Made by a program: the position numbers and the translations under genes. Positions 1 through 12,224 of a stretch of 64,000 nucleotides of DNA are shown piece by piece. The notes beneath the pieces are model-generated. The model ran no database searches, was not told the DNA's origin, and saw only the letters and a list, made by a program, of their open reading frames with translations. Positions within the stretch are counted from its first letter, which is position 1. Every line of letters starts with the position of its first letter. Location: the NCBI RefSeq assembly GCF_000017405.1, contig NC_009667.1, positions 124,001 through 188,000 on the forward strand, written 5' to 3'. The DNA is from Brucella anthropi ATCC 49188. Lineage in GTDB: Bacteria; Pseudomonadota; Alphaproteobacteria; Rhizobiales; Rhizobiaceae.

Positions 1-121
1 GTTTCCGGACTTGACGCTGGTGACGATCGATGATCCGATTTTCGGTGGATGGGCCAAGGCACAGCCCTATCATTTTGGCGATGGAGGAACGTTCGACCAG
101 CTCTACAAGCCGGGAAAATAA
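1..121 (+). CDS. Sulfate ABC transporter, periplasmic sulfate-binding protein (3' end only)
   Basis: The frame is open from base 2 and ends at TAA 119-121, giving the last 39 residues of a protein whose start lies outside the window. The ending contains FGGW and [16 protein letters not shown], the typical C-terminus of the Sbp/CysP sulfate/thiosulfate-binding family. It lies 57 bp upstream of cysT on the same strand, the usual order for this operon. The protein would capture sulfate in the periplasm and deliver it to the CysTWA transporter. Family is clear; Sbp cannot be separated from CysP with so little sequence. Confidence 0.85.
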   Translation, partial: FPDLTLVTIDDPIFGGWAKAQPYHFGDGGTFDQLYKPGK

Positions 122-178
122 TCCGGAGTTCGAGAGCAATCAGTAACAATAAGTACTGAAGAGGGAACAAACCAACGC

Positions 179-1045
179 ATGTCTTCGCTCCCTGCACGGG
201 CCAGAGCAGGGTCGCACTTCAGAAAGCCGAGCGTCATTCCCGGTTTCGGGCTGACGTTCGGCTTCAGTGTTGCCTATCTGACCCTTCTCATTCTCATTCC
301 GCTTGCGGCATTGGTGCTGCGTTCCACCGAAGTCGGGTTTTCCGGCTTCTGGCGCCTCGTCACCGACGCGCGCACATTGAAAGCGCTTGAAACGAGCTTC
401 GGCACCGCCTTCATCGCGGCGCTGGTCAATGTGGTCTTCGGCGTCATCCTCGCCTGGGTTCTGGTGCGTTATCGCTTTCCGGGGCGCCGCTTCGTTGATG
501 CCATCGTCGATATTCCCTTTGCGCTGCCGACGGCAGTGGCCGGTATTGCGCTGGCCGCGATCTATGCGCCGAATGGCTGGATAGGCAGCCTGCTGGCTCC
601 GTTCGGCATTCGCATCGCCTTTTCGCGGGCGGGCATTATCATTGCGCTGATCTTCATCGGTCTGCCGTTCGTGGTGCGCACGGTCCAGCCGATCATGGAG
701 GAAATCAGCCGCGAGGTCGAAGAGGCGGCGGCAACGCTTGGCGCATCCCGGTTTCAGACCATCTGGCGGGTGCTGCTGCCGAGCCTGCAACCCGCCATCC
801 TGACCGGCTTCGCGCTCGCCTTCGCACGCGGCGTCGGCGAATATGGCTCGGTGATCTTCATTGCGGGCAATACGCCTTATGTCTCGGAAATCGCGCCGCT
901 TCTGATCGTGATCAAGCTGGAGGAATATGATTATGCCGGGGCGACGGCGCTCGCCACGGTGATGCTGGCGCTTTCCTTTGCGATGTTGCTTTTCATCAAT
1001 CTCATCCAGTCGTGGACACGGAGGAAATATGGTCATGGCGAATGA
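179..1045 (+). CDS. cysT: Sulfate/thiosulfate ABC transporter permease CysT (CysU)
   Basis: A 288-residue integral membrane protein, one of the two permease subunits of the sulfate importer. It has about six hydrophobic segments and, from about residue 178, the EAA loop (EEAAATLGA) followed by a Gly-rich GVGEYGSVIF segment; this loop contacts the ATPase CysA. The length is normal for the family. A purine-rich GAAGAGGGA at 159-167 precedes the ATG, though the spacing is rather long. Its 3' end overlaps the start of cysW by 17 bp, so the two are probably translationally coupled. Sulfate imported here feeds cysteine synthesis. Confidence 0.95.
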   Translation: MSSLPARARAGSHFRKPSVIPGFGLTFGFSVAYLTLLILIPLAALVLRSTEVGFSGFWRLVTDARTLKALETSFGTAFIAALVNVVFGVILAWVLVRYRFPGRRFVDAIVDIPFALPTAVAGIALAAIYAPNGWIGSLLAPFGIRIAFSRAGIIIALIFIGLPFVVRTVQPIMEEISREVEEAAATLGASRFQTIWRVLLPSLQPAILTGFALAFARGVGEYGSVIFIAGNTPYVSEIAPLLIVIKLEEYDYAGATALATVMLALSFAMLLFINLIQSWTRRKYGHGE

Positions 1046-1913
1046 ACCTGTCTCTGCCGCTCCTCGCAACAGCCGAAGCGCTGTCACGGAAAGCCCGGCG
1101 ACGCGCATCACGCTGATCGCTCTGGCGCTGGCATTTCTGGCCCTGTTCCTCATCCTGCCGGTGATAGCGGTTTTCGTGGAAGCCTTCCGCAAGGGGGCAG
1201 GCGAATATCTGGCGGCACTGGTCGAGCCGGATGCCTGGGCTGCGATAAGGCTCACCCTCATGGTGGCGGCCATTGCCGTGCCGCTCAATCTGGTCTTCGG
1301 CATTGCAGCTGCTTGGGCAATCGCGAAGTTCGAGTTCAAGGGCAAGGCGCTGCTGACGACGCTGATCGATCTGCCGTTTTCCGTGTCGCCGGTCATTTCC
1401 GGTCTTGTTTTCGTACTGCTTTTCTCAAGTCACAGCCTGCTTGGGCCGTGGCTGTCACGGCACGGCATCGAGATATTGTTCGCCGTTCCGGGCATCGTGC
1501 TGGCGACGGTGTTCGTCACGTTTCCCTTTGTCGCGCGCGAACTGATCCCGCTGATGCAGGAACAGGGAACCGGCGATGAAGAGGCGGCAATTTCGCTCGG
1601 CGCCAATGGCTGGCAGACGTTCCGCTATGTGACGCTGCCCAATATCAAATGGGGGCTGCTTTACGGTGTGCTGCTCTGCAATGCCCGTGCAATGGGCGAG
1701 TTCGGCGCTGTTTCCGTTGTCTCTGGACATATTCGCGGTCTCACCAATACGATGCCGCTGCATGTGGAAATCCTCTACAACGAATATAACTTCGTCGGTG
1801 CATTTGCGGTGGCGTCGCTGCTGGCTTTCCTGGCGTTGTTGACGCTTGCAATCAAGACGGCGCTGGAACTGCGCTATGGCGATGAACTGGCTGGCAGTGG
1901 AAACGGGCACTGA
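1029..1913 (+). CDS. cysW: Sulfate ABC transporter permease CysW
   Basis: Second permease subunit of the sulfate importer, 294 residues. I start at ATG 1029 because a GGAGGAAAT ribosome-binding sequence lies immediately upstream; the frame stays open back to 978, but that extension reads as nonsense residues overlapping cysT. About six membrane segments are visible and the EAA loop (EEAAISLGA) sits near residue 183, followed by MGEFGAVSVVSG, matching the equivalent segment of CysT. CysT and CysW form the heterodimeric membrane channel. The stop is 75 bp before cysA. Confidence 0.95.
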   Translation: MVMANEPVSAAPRNSRSAVTESPATRITLIALALAFLALFLILPVIAVFVEAFRKGAGEYLAALVEPDAWAAIRLTLMVAAIAVPLNLVFGIAAAWAIAKFEFKGKALLTTLIDLPFSVSPVISGLVFVLLFSSHSLLGPWLSRHGIEILFAVPGIVLATVFVTFPFVARELIPLMQEQGTGDEEAAISLGANGWQTFRYVTLPNIKWGLLYGVLLCNARAMGEFGAVSVVSGHIRGLTNTMPLHVEILYNEYNFVGAFAVASLLAFLALLTLAIKTALELRYGDELAGSGNGH

Positions 1914-1988
1914 CACCCAAACTGGCAATTAGCCGCTCGGCGGCAGAAATAAAGCATAGTCCTGCTATGGCAGACGGAAGGATTGGGA

Positions 1989-3053
1989 ATGGAAGTTCGT
2001 GTTGCCGGTGTGCGTAAGGAGTTCGCTCGCTTCCCGGCGTTGCATAATGTCTCGCTGGATATTCGTTCCGGCGAGTTGATCGCTTTGCTGGGACCTTCCG
2101 GTTCGGGCAAGACCACGCTTTTGCGCCTGATTGCCGGGCTGGAAACGCCGACCGAAGGTACCATCTTCTTCGGCGACGAAGACGCCTCGCAGAAGAGCGT
2201 TCAGGAGCGCAATGTCGGCTTCGTCTTTCAGCATTATGCGTTGTTCCGTCATATGACGGTGGCGGACAATATCGGCTTCGGTCTGAAGGTGCGTCCAAGC
2301 GCGACACGTCCGTCGAGTGACGATATTCGCAACCGCGCGCTGGAATTGCTCGATCTCGTCCAGCTACAGGGACTGGAGAAGCGCTATCCGGCGCAGCTTT
2401 CCGGTGGTCAGCGCCAGCGCGTGGCGCTTGCCCGCGCCATGGCGATTGAACCGAAAGTCCTGCTTCTCGATGAACCGTTTGGCGCGCTTGATGCGCTGGT
2501 GCGCAAGGAACTGCGCCGTTGGCTGCGCGAGATTCACGACAAGACCGGCCATACGACCGTTTTCGTGACCCACGATCAGGACGAGGCGCTGGAGCTCGCC
2601 GACCGCGTGGTGGTGATGAGCCAGGGGCGTATCGAGCAGGTCGGTACGCCCGACGAAGTCTATGACAATCCGAATTCCCCCGGCGTCTATGGCTTCATCG
2701 GCGAGTCCAGCACGCTTCCGGTGCGGGTCGAAAAGGGCGAGATCTGGCTGGTGGATCGCAATATCGGCCTGACAGCCCAGGATGTGGCGGATGGTGACGC
2801 GCAGCTCTTCTTCCGTCCGCACGATGTTGAATTGCTGGACGGTTGCGGCGGCTGTATCGCAGGCACGGTGGTGGCGAGCCGTCGCTCGGGCGGCAAGCGG
2901 CGTGTCGAACTGGAAGTAGGCGGCGCACGTGAGCGGGTGGAGATCGAAATTCCAGCCGAACATCCGGCCGCGGAAAAGAGTCGCATCGCCTTTCGACCGC
3001 GTTACTGGAAGCTTTTTCCTGCCAGTGAAACCGGTTCCGGAACAGGTTCCTGA
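1989..3053 (+). CDS. cysA: Sulfate/thiosulfate import ATP-binding protein CysA
   Basis: ATPase subunit of the sulfate importer, 354 residues. It has Walker [10 protein letters not shown] (about residues 35-43), Q-loop QHYALF, ABC signature LSGGQRQR (about 136), Walker B LLLDEP (about 157) and the H-loop THDQ. A C-terminal regulatory (TOBE-like) region follows, with FFRPHDVE. I prefer ATG 1989 to an in-frame TTG at 1983, because GGAAGGATTGGGA lies directly before 1989. It completes the order binding protein-cysT-cysW-cysA and is followed by a terminator hairpin. Confidence 0.95.
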   Translation: MEVRVAGVRKEFARFPALHNVSLDIRSGELIALLGPSGSGKTTLLRLIAGLETPTEGTIFFGDEDASQKSVQERNVGFVFQHYALFRHMTVADNIGFGLKVRPSATRPSSDDIRNRALELLDLVQLQGLEKRYPAQLSGGQRQRVALARAMAIEPKVLLLDEPFGALDALVRKELRRWLREIHDKTGHTTVFVTHDQDEALELADRVVVMSQGRIEQVGTPDEVYDNPNSPGVYGFIGESSTLPVRVEKGEIWLVDRNIGLTAQDVADGDAQLFFRPHDVELLDGCGGCIAGTVVASRRSGGKRRVELEVGGARERVEIEIPAEHPAAEKSRIAFRPRYWKLFPASETGSGTGS

Positions 3054-3083
3054 TCGTCACTTTCCGGTGAAGTGAAATATGAG

Positions 3084-3127
3084 GCCCGGCAGATGCGCGG
3101 TGATTCCCGCAGACCTGTCGGGCTTTT
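3084..3127 (+). terminator. Rho-independent terminator after cysA
   Basis: GCCCGGCAG (3084-3092) pairs with CTGTCGGGC (3115-3123), with one G-U pair, followed by TTTTCT. It lies 30 bp after the cysA stop and would end the sulfate operon transcript. Confidence 0.75.
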
Positions 3128-3448
3128 CTCTATCGACGGGCGTGGTGGGGCCGCGCTGAAATTTTCTGACACGTTACCTGCGGTAGTATTATTTTTATTT
3201 TCAATATGTTAGGGTTGCAGGAAACGGGGTGTTCCATAACGCAACATTAATGGGCGGAAAGAATTGTGCGTTGCGATTCAAACGGTTTGAATATCAGCAC
3301 ATTGCGCCGTCGCATTTTGGCCAAATGCGGTCGACATTCAGGGAACCGATCACGGATACTGCCGTTTCCCTGAAATGAAAATTCGGAATAATGTCAGTAT
3401 CCACCCGCCGCAGATAACTCATTTCCTTCGGAAAGGCTGTTAAGGCAG
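3128..3448 (+). promoter_or_regulatory. Intergenic region and structured leader upstream of cgs
   Basis: No gene is seen in these 321 bases. There is an AT-rich patch at about 3183-3212, then three inverted repeats in a row. The first is ATTCAAAC-G-GTTTGAAT (3276-3292). The second is CGCATTT/AAATGCG (3311-3317/3323-3329). The third is TTCAGGGAA/TTCCCTGAA (3337-3345/3366-3374), with a nested ACGG/CCGT stem. They could form RNA structure in a cgs leader or be protein-binding sites. No confident -35/-10 pair was identified. Confidence 0.45.
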
Positions 3449-6400
3449 ATGCCGGAATTGTCTTCTTCGCTCTCCAATTCAACCTCTACCGAGAATAAAT
3501 CGCCGATGCAGAAACCTTCGATGGAACCCAAATCCAGCGAGCCCGATGCATCGGGCCGGATTCCGCCCGAACAACCTTCCCCCATCCGGGCCTTGTATAA
3601 AACCGAGGAAGAGCTTGGCGCGCTTGCCGCTGCCGTGGCGCGGGGCGAAGACATTCCGCTGCCGGGCTATATCGCCTTCCCGTTCGATCAGCGCCTTTCC
3701 GAAAACGGCAAGCTGATCCTGCATGCCTATCGCGCCTCCGATGCCGCATCGCGTGCGGGCGAGACCATCACGCCAGCCGCGCAATGGCTGCTCGACAATC
3801 ATTACCAGATCGACAAGAACGTGCAGCAGGCCCGCCGCGACCTGCCACGCCGCTTCATCCGTCAGCTGCCGCTCTACAAGGCGCCGGTTGAGAAATATGA
3901 AGGCATGCCGCGCATTTTCGCGCTGGCCTGGCTTTATGTCGCCCATACGGACAGCAATTTCTCACTGAAGACGCTGACGGCCATCGTCAAGGGTTTCCAG
4001 ACCGTGGAGCCCCTGAAGATCGGTGAGTTGTGGGCGCTGCCTTCTGCGGTGCGCTATTTCCTGATCGAGAATGCACGCCGTCTGGCGCTGCGCGTCGATC
4101 GCGCGCGCATCATGCGCAATCTCGCCAATACGGCCGCCGACCGCATCGTGGTTGCCACCGACGGTGCCGAACTGGATTCGGTTCTGGCGCAATATGCCGA
4201 TGCCGCCCGCGACAGCACTTTCGCGACCCACCTTCTTTATCGCCTACGCTCGTCCTCGACCGACACCACGGCTGCTGCCAGCTGGCTGGAACGGATTCTG
4301 GAGCAGGAAGGCAGCAATCCGGAAGACGCCATCGTTGAGGAACATGCCCGCCAGTCCACCGGCGGCGTCACGATGGGCAACGTCATCCGCAGCCTGAAAT
4401 CCATCGATGACGTGGACTGGGAGACCTGGTTCGAAACCGTCAACGAGGTTGATGCGATCCTGCGTGACCACAGCGATTTCGAACTTCTGGATTTCCGTTC
4501 CCGCAATGCCTATCGCGTGACCATCGAAAAGCTCGCCCGCTATTCGGACATGAGCGAAATCGACATCACATGGGCTGCGCTGAAACTGGCCGAAGACGGA
4601 CATCGTGCGGAAAAGGCCGGTCATCCGGAAGCCGAGGGCAAGGGCGCAATCGCCTATTACCTGTCCGGCGAAGGGCGCAAGGAGCTGGAAAAGGTCTGTG
4701 GCTACAAGGCGCCGTTCGGCGTCAAGGCGCTGCGCTTCTATCGTGGTCTCGGTCTTTGGGGGCTGTTCATCCCGACGGCGATCTTCACGATCCTGATCCT
4801 TCTGCTCGTCAATTACTGCATGATCCGCGCCGGTCTTTCGACTGATCTGCGCACGCTGTTCACGCTTCTGGCGATCTTCCCGGCAATGGACGCGTCCTAT
4901 TCGCTGTTCAATGCGCTGGTGCCGTGGTTTGTCCAGCCGACGCGGCTCATCGGTTTCGAATATAAGGAAGGCTTGCCGGAGGAGGCGCGCACGCTGGTCG
5001 CGGTGCCGACCTTCATCACCTCGCGTGATTCCATCGATGAGCAGATTCGCAATCTGGAAGTTCATTATCTCACCAATCCGCGTGGTGAAATCTACTTTGC
5101 GCTGGTCAGTGACTGGACCGATGCGAAGCAGGAAATCACCCCTGCGGATATGGAAATCTATGAATATGCGCGCGAGGAAATCGCCAAGCTCAACGAGCAT
5201 TATACCGGCGACGACCAGCCACGCTTTTTCCTCATGCATCGCCGTCGCCTCTTCAACGAGAAGCAGAATTGCTGGATGGGCTGGGAGCGCAAGCGCGGCA
5301 AGCTGCACGAGCTGAACCTGCTGCTGCGCGGTGATCAGGATACGAGCTTTTTCCCGCCGGACGAACGTTTGCCGAAGGAAATCAAATATGTGATGACGCT
5401 GGACGCCGACACGCGTCTGACGCCGGAATCCGTCACGCATCTGGCCGGCAAGCTCAGCCATCCTCTGAACCGTCCGATCATCGACGAAAAGACCGGCAAG
5501 GTCGTGCGCGGTTACGGCATCCTCCAGCCGCGCGTCACGCCCTCGCTCACCACCGGTGACGAGGCGTCGTTCCTGCAGCGCGTCTTCTCGGTCAATCGCG
5601 GTATCGACCCTTACGTCTTCGCCGTGTCCGACACTTATCAGGACCTGCTCGGTGAAGGCACCTTCACCGGCAAGGGACTTTACGACATTGATGCCTTCGA
5701 GGCAGCGCTGAAGGGCCGCGTGCCTGAGAACACGCTGCTCAGCCACGATCTTCTCGAAGGCGGCTATTCTCGCGCGGCTCTGGTCAGCGATGTCGAAGTG
5801 GTCGAGGATTATCCGACCGGCTACAATGTCGACGTATCGCGTCATCATCGCTGGGCGCGTGGCGACTGGCAGCTTCTACCCTGGCTGTTTTCGACAAGCC
5901 GTGGCGTCAGCCACATCACGCGCTGGAAGATGGTCGACAACCTGCGCCGCTCGCTCAATCCGATCCTGTGGCTGATCGCAGCCGTCGTCGGCTGGAGCGT
6001 GCTGCCAATCGGGCCTGCTGCCGTCTGGCAGGGCTTCCTCATTCTCTCCATGTTCGTTGCGCCGACATTCGGCATTGTGACCAATCTCATTCCATCGAAC
6101 ATGGACTATTCGCTGAAAGGTCATGCGCAGTCGGTGCTGACTGACATCGCGCTCGGCACGGCCGATGTGGCGCTGCGCACCACCTTCATCGCCCATTCGG
6201 CGTTCCTGATGGCGGATGCGATTGTGCGTACCGTCTATCGCCTGTTCGTCTCGCATCGCAATCTTCTGGAATGGCGCACGGCTGCGCAGGCGAGAACCTC
6301 GCCCGATACGCTGCTGTTTTATTTCCAGCTGATGTGGCCGGCCATAGCCATTGCGGGTCTGGCGATCTTCATCCCGCTTGCTGCCCAAAGTCATGCGGCA

Positions 6401-9400
6401 ATGATCGCGGCGCCGTTTGCCGTCATCTGGTTTGCCTCGCCGCTGATTGCATGGCTGGTCAGCCGTTCGGCAAAGCCGCAGGACACGCTGGAAGTGCTTT
6501 CTTCCGACAAGTCGGACCTGCGCCGCTATGCACGCCGGACCTGGCGTTATTTCGCCGAGTTCGCAAACGAGGAAAACCACCATCTGCCGCCAGACAACTT
6601 CCAGGAAGATCCGGCGCCGATTGTCGCGCAGCGCACGTCGCCGACCAATATCGGCGTCTATCTCCTGTCCGTCGTCGCCGCGCGCGATTTCGGCTGGATC
6701 GGCTTCGGTGAAACGCTGGACCGCGTTCAAGCCACTGTCGATACGCTTGAGAAGATGGAGAAGTATCAGGGCCATCTCTACAACTGGTACGAGACCAACA
6801 CGCTGACGCCGATGCGCCCGCTTTATGTCTCTGCGGTGGATAGCGGCAACCTTGCCGGGCATCTGGTCACGCTGTCGTCGGCGCTGGAAGAATGGGCGGA
6901 AGCACCATCCGTCTACATGCAGGGCGACCTCGACGGTATTCTTGATGTCAACGACATCCTTGAAGAGACAATCGCGAGAATCCCGGATGATCGCCGGATT
7001 CTGCGTCCGCTGCGCCGCCGTCTGGAAGAGCGGATTGCCAATTTCCGCCGCGCCGTGATTTCCATCAAGGATGAGCCGGAAACGGCCTCCTTCCGCACCA
7101 TCAACCTGTCGCTGTTTGCAACCGACATCGTTCGCCTGATGGACGAACTCGATGGCGAAATCGAAACCCCGGCAAGCGCTGAAGCCGTGGAATGGGCGCG
7201 CATTCTCGTCGATACCTGCAAGGCGCATACCGAGGATTCCATCGGCGAGCACGATACGGACGCGCTGCGTGAGCGTTTGCGCTATCTTGCTACCCGTTCG
7301 CGCCAGCTCGCATTCGATATGCAGTTCGGTTTCCTTGAACGGAAGGAACGCCGCCTTCTCTCCATCGGTTTCCGTGTGCAGGAAAACGAACTGGACGAAA
7401 GCTGCTACGATCTTCTGGCGTCCGAAGCGCGTCTGGCAAGCCTGTTCGCCATCGCCAAGGGCGACGTTCCGGTCGAACATTGGTTCAAGCTTGGCCGTCT
7501 TCTGGTGCCCGTGGGCTGGAAGGGCGCTCTGCTCTCCTGGTCCGGCTCGATGTTCGAATATCTGATGCCGCCGCTGGTCATGTCCGAGCCGCTCGGTTCG
7601 CTGCTTGACCAGACCAACAAGCTCGTGGTGCAGCGCCAGATCGATTATGCGACCTCGCGCGGTCTGCCATGGGGTATTTCGGAAGCGGCGTTCAATGCGC
7701 GCGATGCGCATATGAACTACCAGTATTCCAATTTCGGCGTGCCCAATCTGGGCCTGCAGCGCGGCCTGTCGCGCAATGCGGTTATCGCACCCTATGCGAG
7801 CCTGCTCGCCGCGCAGTATCAGCCCGCTGCCGCTGTCGCGAACCTGAAGCGCCTTGCCAAGCTTGGCGCGCTCGGACGCTATGGCTTCCACGATTCGGTG
7901 GACTTCACGCCGTCGCGTGTTCGCGAAGGCGAACTCTGTGCTGTGGTGAAGAACTACTACGCCCATCATCATGGCATGGCGATCATCGCGGTCAACAACG
8001 TGATCTTTGAAGGCCGGATGCGCGAGCGTTTCCACTCCGATCCGGTGATCGAGGCTGCCGAACTGCTCCTGCAGGAAAAGGCGCCACGCGAAATCCCGAT
8101 GATCTACGCCAAGACGGAAAATCCGATGCGCGTGGATTCCGGCGGCTTCGACGATGCGCCGATGCGGATTGTCGACAAGCCATTCAAGGCGCCGCGTACC
8201 ACGCATATGATGTCGAACGGGCAATATGCTCTGATGGTGACGGCAAACGGCTCGGGCTACAGTCGTTGGCACAATTGGGACATTACCCGCTTCCACGCCG
8301 ATGCGTCGGAAGACCTTCAGGGCACGTTCCTGTTCCTGCGCGACATGGAAAGCGGATACTGGTGGTCGGCAACCGGCGAACCGGTCCGCAACCCGGAAGA
8401 GGAAACCAAGACGGTCTTCACCGAAGACAAGGCGGAATTCTACAAGACCGCCGGTGACATCAAGACCGTCATGGAAGTGATCGTGTCGTCGGAATCGGAC
8501 GGCGAAGGCCGCAGGCTCGACATCATCAACACGTCCGCCCGCGACCGCATGATCGAGGTCACCTCCTATGCGGAACTGGTGCTGACCGACAGCGACAGCG
8601 ATGCCGCCCATCCGGCCTTTGCCAAGATGTTCGTAGAGACCGAAATCTCCGATAACGGTTCGACCATCTATGCCAAGCGCCGCAAGCGCGCGCCGTCCGA
8701 TCCGGATATCCACGTCGCGCATTTCGTGACCGATCTTTCCGGCTCGATCCGCGAAACGGAAGTCGAAACTGACCGCCGTGCCTTTGTCGGTCGTGGCCGC
8801 AGCTTGCGCGATGCGGCTGCCTTCGATCAGGGTGCCAAGTTCAACGGCAGCCAGGGTTGCGTGCTCGACCCGATCGCTTCGGTGCGTACACGTGTCCGCG
8901 TTCCGGCGCATAAAAAGGTGAGCCTCGTTTTCTGGACCTTCGCAGGCGGCAGCCGCGATGCGGTAGAACACGCTGTGGCGCTGCATCGGCATCCGGAAAC
9001 CTTCGCCCGCGAATATTCGCTGTCATGGACCAGCTCGCAGGTGCAGCTCTACCATATCGGCATCAAGCCTGCCGAAGCTGCCGATTATCAGAAGGTCGCC
9101 GCCTATCTGCTCTATCCGGAGCGGACCCTGCGCCAGCCACCGGAAACCATCGCCAGCGGCCTCGGCAAGCAGTCCGACCTTTGGCCAATGTCGATTTCCG
9201 GCGACTATCCGATCTTCGCGCTGCGCATCGACAACGAAGCTGATCTCGACGTGTTGCGCGGCGTGCTGCGCGCGCAGGAATACTGGCGCTCGAAGGGCCT
9301 AACCGTCGATGTCGTGGCGGTCAACGAGCGTGCCTTCTCCTATGCGCAGGACACACAGCGCGCCATCGACTGGATCGTGGAAGGTTTCCGCGCCCGTGGC

Positions 9401-12124
9401 GGTGGTCAGCCGCACATCTTCGCGGTGCGCCGCGACCAGATGAGCGACGAAAGCTACAACACGCTGCTCGCCTCGGCGCGCATCGTCATGCATGCGCAGA
9501 ACGGCTCGCTGGCCGAGCAGCTTCGTCGCAGCGAGGAAATCACCGTCGATCTGGCGGCGCGCGATGCCAAGACTGCCATTGGCGGTCAGGCTTCGGCTCA
9601 GATGTCCGCTCAGGGGCTGGGTGCTGCGGGGCTTGCGCCTGTCGCCATCGAACGCGGGACGGAAGAACGCCGTCCTGTGGTCAAGCCTGTAGTAAACCGT
9701 CCTGCGCCGTCCGGGGACGATCTTCGTTTCTGGAATGGTTATGGTGGCTTTGCCGAGGACGGCGGCTATGTGGTGCGCGTCAACAACCGCACCAACACGC
9801 CGCATCCGTGGATCAATGTGATCGCCAATCCGAATTTCGGGTTCCATGTCTCGGCGGAAGGTTCGGCCTTCACCTGGGCAGGCAACAGCCGCGATTATCA
9901 GCTCACCCCATGGGCGAACGACCCGGTCACGAACCGTCCGGGCGAGGCGATCTATATCCTCGACCGTGAAACGGGCCGCACCTTTGCGCCGACGGCAAGT
10001 GTGCTGCGCGATGAGGCCGTGACCTATGAAGCGCGTCATGGCCACGGCTATTCGAGCTTCGGGGCACAGCATGGCGAATTGGCACTCGACCTCACCCACA
10101 TCGTGGATGCGGACAAGCCGGTGCGCCTGTCACGCCTGACCGTCACCAATAACGGGCGTTCCAAGCGCAAGCTGCGCGTCTATGGCTATGTGGAATGGGT
10201 GCTGGGCAATGCCCGCTCCAAGAACGTGCCTTTCATTGTACCTTCGCAGGACGAGGAATTGGGCGCACTCTTTGCAGGTAATCCGTATCATCCGGACAAG
10301 TCCGGGCAGATCGCTTTCTTTGCAGCAACCGAAAAGCCGCAATCCGTCACTGCCGACCGCAGCGAGTTCATCGGCACCACCGGTTCGGTGGACAAGCCGG
10401 AAGTCGTGCTGGCTGGCAAGGCGCTTTCGGGTACGGTCGAAGCAGGCCGCGATCCATGTGCGGCGCTCGCTCTTGATATCGAAGTGGGGCCGGGTGAAGC
10501 ACGCGAGATCGTCTTCCTGCTCGGCAATGCCGCCGATCAGAGACAGGCGAAGGCGCTGATCGCCGAAACCCGCAAGGTGTCGTTCGGTGACAAGCTTGCT
10601 GCTGCCAGACAGCAGTGGGAAGGTCTGTTCGACCGCGTTCAGGTGAAGACGCCGGACCCGGCTTTCGACCTTCTGGTCAACGGCTGGCTGCCCTATCAGG
10701 CGATTGCCTGCCGTATATGGGCCCGCGCTGCCTTCTATCAGGCAAGTGGTGCGTTCGGCTTCCGTGATCAGTTGCAGGACACGCTGTCGCTGCTTCTGAT
10801 CGATCCGACGCTTGCCCGCGCGCAGATACTCAATGCGGCATCGCGCCAGTTCCCGGAAGGCGATGTGCAGCATTGGTGGCTGCCAGCGACCGGGGCGGGC
10901 GTCCGCACGCTGATCTCGGACGATGTTGTCTGGCTCGGCTATGGCGCTTCGCTTTATGTCGAGACGACGGGCGACCGCTCGATCCTCGATGAAAAGCTGC
11001 CGTTCCTCGAAGGGCGCAAGCTGGAGGAGGGCGAACACGATGCCTTCTATCAGCCGGAAATCTCCGAGCAGACGGCAAGCCTCTATGAGCATTGCGCCCT
11101 GGCGCTCGACCTTGCTGTGGAGCGCACCGGCAAGCACGGCCTGCCGCTGATCCTTGGCGGCGACTGGAACGACGGCATGAATCTCGTCGGCGTGAAGGGA
11201 GAGGGCGAGAGCGTTTGGCTTGGCTGGTTCCTCGCCTATACGCTCGGTAAATTCATCCCGATTGCTGAAGCGCGCAAGGACAAGAAGCGCGTCGATATCT
11301 GGAAAGCACATCTGGAAAGCCTGACCGAAGCGCTCGACCGCGATGGTTGGGATGGCCAGTGGTATCGCCGTGGTTTCTACGACAACGGCGCACCGCTTGG
11401 CTCGAAGGACAGTGACGAATGCCAGATCGATGCCATCGCACAGTCGTGGAGCGTGTTGTCCGGCGTTGCCGATCCGAAACGTGCCGAACAGGCGATGGCT
11501 TCGCTCGAAAAGTACCTGCTGGATGACGAAGGCGAATTGCTGCGTCTCTTCACGCCGCCTTTCGACAGGACCATTCAGGAGCCGGGCTACATCAAGGGAT
11601 ATCCACCGGGCGTTCGTGAGAATGGCGGCCAGTACACCCACGGTGCGACCTGGGCCATTCTGGCGCTTGCCCGCATGGGCAAGACGGCTGAAGCATGGCG
11701 TCTGTTCTCGCTCATCAGCCCGGTCAGCCATGGTCGCAACCCGGATATCTACCGCGTCGAGCCTTATGTGATTGCAGCCGACATCTATTCTGTCGAGCCG
11801 CGTCGCGGGCAGGGTGGCTGGACCTGGTACACCGGTTCCGCCGGCTGGTTCTACCGCGTTGCGACGGAGGGTATCCTTGGCGTCACAAAACGCGGCGACC
11901 GCCTGCATCTCGACCCGGCCTTGCCGCCGGAATGGGATGGCTATGAAGCCGAGCTCCGCTTTGGCGAAGCGCTCTACCGCGTGAAGGTCGTGGTAGGTGC
12001 CCCCAGTGCCAAGGACAAGGTGGTGAAGCTCAACGGTCGCAAGGTCGGCAAGCCGGAAGAGGGTGTGCCGATCAAGCCGGACGGAGAACACGAAATCGTC
12101 GTAGAGCTTCCCAAACAGAAGTGA
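3449..12124 (+). CDS. cgs: Cyclic beta-1,2-glucan synthase (Cgs/NdvB/ChvB)
   Basis: A 2,891-residue inner-membrane enzyme making cyclic beta-1,2-glucan from UDP-glucose. The N-terminus is Ser/Pro-rich and cytosolic. Membrane segments begin near residue 430. The GT84 glycosyltransferase domain carries TLDADT (Asp652, Asp654) and a QxxRW-like motif [10 protein letters not shown] near residue 793. More membrane segments follow (about 830-1010). The C-terminal GH94-like domain has GGDWNDGMN with Asp2572 and [10 protein letters not shown] near 2726, and controls chain length by phosphorolysis. In this family the single polypeptide primes, elongates, trims and cyclises the glucan. The glucan matters for osmotic adaptation and, in Brucella and Agrobacterium, for host interaction. 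Slightly longer than the usual family size of about 2,830-2,870. No frameshift is seen across 8.7 kb. Confidence 0.98.
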   Translation: MPELSSSLSNSTSTENKSPMQKPSMEPKSSEPDASGRIPPEQPSPIRALYKTEEELGALAAAVARGEDIPLPGYIAFPFDQRLSENGKLILHAYRASDAASRAGETITPAAQWLLDNHYQIDKNVQQARRDLPRRFIRQLPLYKAPVEKYEGMPRIFALAWLYVAHTDSNFSLKTLTAIVKGFQTVEPLKIGELWALPSAVRYFLIENARRLALRVDRARIMRNLANTAADRIVVATDGAELDSVLAQYADAARDSTFATHLLYRLRSSSTDTTAAASWLERILEQEGSNPEDAIVEEHARQSTGGVTMGNVIRSLKSIDDVDWETWFETVNEVDAILRDHSDFELLDFRSRNAYRVTIEKLARYSDMSEIDITWAALKLAEDGHRAEKAGHPEAEGKGAIAYYLSGEGRKELEKVCGYKAPFGVKALRFYRGLGLWGLFIPTAIFTILILLLVNYCMIRAGLSTDLRTLFTLLAIFPAMDASYSLFNALVPWFVQPTRLIGFEYKEGLPEEARTLVAVPTFITSRDSIDEQIRNLEVHYLTNPRGEIYFALVSDWTDAKQEITPADMEIYEYAREEIAKLNEHYTGDDQPRFFLMHRRRLFNEKQNCWMGWERKRGKLHELNLLLRGDQDTSFFPPDERLPKEIKYVMTLDADTRLTPESVTHLAGKLSHPLNRPIIDEKTGKVVRGYGILQPRVTPSLTTGDEASFLQRVFSVNRGIDPYVFAVSDTYQDLLGEGTFTGKGLYDIDAFEAALKGRVPENTLLSHDLLEGGYSRAALVSDVEVVEDYPTGYNVDVSRHHRWARGDWQLLPWLFSTSRGVSHITRWKMVDNLRRSLNPILWLIAAVVGWSVLPIGPAAVWQGFLILSMFVAPTFGIVTNLIPSNMDYSLKGHAQSVLTDIALGTADVALRTTFIAHSAFLMADAIVRTVYRLFVSHRNLLEWRTAAQARTSPDTLLFYFQLMWPAIAIAGLAIFIPLAAQSHAAMIAAPFAVIWFASPLIAWLVSRSAKPQDTLEVLSSDKSDLRRYARRTWRYFAEFANEENHHLPPDNFQEDPAPIVAQRTSPTNIGVYLLSVVAARDFGWIGFGETLDRVQATVDTLEKMEKYQGHLYNWYETNTLTPMRPLYVSAVDSGNLAGHLVTLSSALEEWAEAPSVYMQGDLDGILDVNDILEETIARIPDDRRILRPLRRRLEERIANFRRAVISIKDEPETASFRTINLSLFATDIVRLMDELDGEIETPASAEAVEWARILVDTCKAHTEDSIGEHDTDALRERLRYLATRSRQLAFDMQFGFLERKERRLLSIGFRVQENELDESCYDLLASEARLASLFAIAKGDVPVEHWFKLGRLLVPVGWKGALLSWSGSMFEYLMPPLVMSEPLGSLLDQTNKLVVQRQIDYATSRGLPWGISEAAFNARDAHMNYQYSNFGVPNLGLQRGLSRNAVIAPYASLLAAQYQPAAAVANLKRLAKLGALGRYGFHDSVDFTPSRVREGELCAVVKNYYAHHHGMAIIAVNNVIFEGRMRERFHSDPVIEAAELLLQEKAPREIPMIYAKTENPMRVDSGGFDDAPMRIVDKPFKAPRTTHMMSNGQYALMVTANGSGYSRWHNWDITRFHADASEDLQGTFLFLRDMESGYWWSATGEPVRNPEEETKTVFTEDKAEFYKTAGDIKTVMEVIVSSESDGEGRRLDIINTSARDRMIEVTSYAELVLTDSDSDAAHPAFAKMFVETEISDNGSTIYAKRRKRAPSDPDIHVAHFVTDLSGSIRETEVETDRRAFVGRGRSLRDAAAFDQGAKFNGSQGCVLDPIASVRTRVRVPAHKKVSLVFWTFAGGSRDAVEHAVALHRHPETFAREYSLSWTSSQVQLYHIGIKPAEAADYQKVAAYLLYPERTLRQPPETIASGLGKQSDLWPMSISGDYPIFALRIDNEADLDVLRGVLRAQEYWRSKGLTVDVVAVNERAFSYAQDTQRAIDWIVEGFRARGGGQPHIFAVRRDQMSDESYNTLLASARIVMHAQNGSLAEQLRRSEEITVDLAARDAKTAIGGQASAQMSAQGLGAAGLAPVAIERGTEERRPVVKPVVNRPAPSGDDLRFWNGYGGFAEDGGYVVRVNNRTNTPHPWINVIANPNFGFHVSAEGSAFTWAGNSRDYQLTPWANDPVTNRPGEAIYILDRETGRTFAPTASVLRDEAVTYEARHGHGYSSFGAQHGELALDLTHIVDADKPVRLSRLTVTNNGRSKRKLRVYGYVEWVLGNARSKNVPFIVPSQDEELGALFAGNPYHPDKSGQIAFFAATEKPQSVTADRSEFIGTTGSVDKPEVVLAGKALSGTVEAGRDPCAALALDIEVGPGEAREIVFLLGNAADQRQAKALIAETRKVSFGDKLAAARQQWEGLFDRVQVKTPDPAFDLLVNGWLPYQAIACRIWARAAFYQASGAFGFRDQLQDTLSLLLIDPTLARAQILNAASRQFPEGDVQHWWLPATGAGVRTLISDDVVWLGYGASLYVETTGDRSILDEKLPFLEGRKLEEGEHDAFYQPEISEQTASLYEHCALALDLAVERTGKHGLPLILGGDWNDGMNLVGVKGEGESVWLGWFLAYTLGKFIPIAEARKDKKRVDIWKAHLESLTEALDRDGWDGQWYRRGFYDNGAPLGSKDSDECQIDAIAQSWSVLSGVADPKRAEQAMASLEKYLLDDEGELLRLFTPPFDRTIQEPGYIKGYPPGVRENGGQYTHGATWAILALARMGKTAEAWRLFSLISPVSHGRNPDIYRVEPYVIAADIYSVEPRRGQGGWTWYTGSAGWFYRVATEGILGVTKRGDRLHLDPALPPEWDGYEAELRFGEALYRVKVVVGAPSAKDKVVKLNGRKVGKPEEGVPIKPDGEHEIVVELPKQK

Positions 12125-12131
12125 ACCGATT

Positions 12132-12158
12132 AAAAAGGCGGGTGAAAACCCGCCTTTT
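12132..12158 (+). terminator. Rho-independent terminator after cgs
   Basis: GGCGGGT (12137-12143) pairs with ACCCGCC (12148-12154) around a GAAA loop, flanked by an A-run before and TTTT after. It begins 8 bp past the cgs stop. The A-run would let it also work weakly on the other strand. Confidence 0.85.
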
Positions 12159-12224
12159 GCACGACTCGGCGAAGTAAAGCCGGATGTTTGTGCTATCGGA
12201 AACATGCTTTTTCTGGAGGCCGTC

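Noticed and set aside
140..1396. 418-codon bottom-strand frame over cysT and cysW
   Set aside because: Antisense shadow; composition is repetitive charged residues with no family resemblance.
5876..8992. Very long bottom-strand open frame (about 1,040 codons) inside cgs
   Set aside because: It is antisense to the continuous cgs frame, has no recognisable domain and is His/Arg/Gln-rich, typical of the complement of a GC-rich gene.
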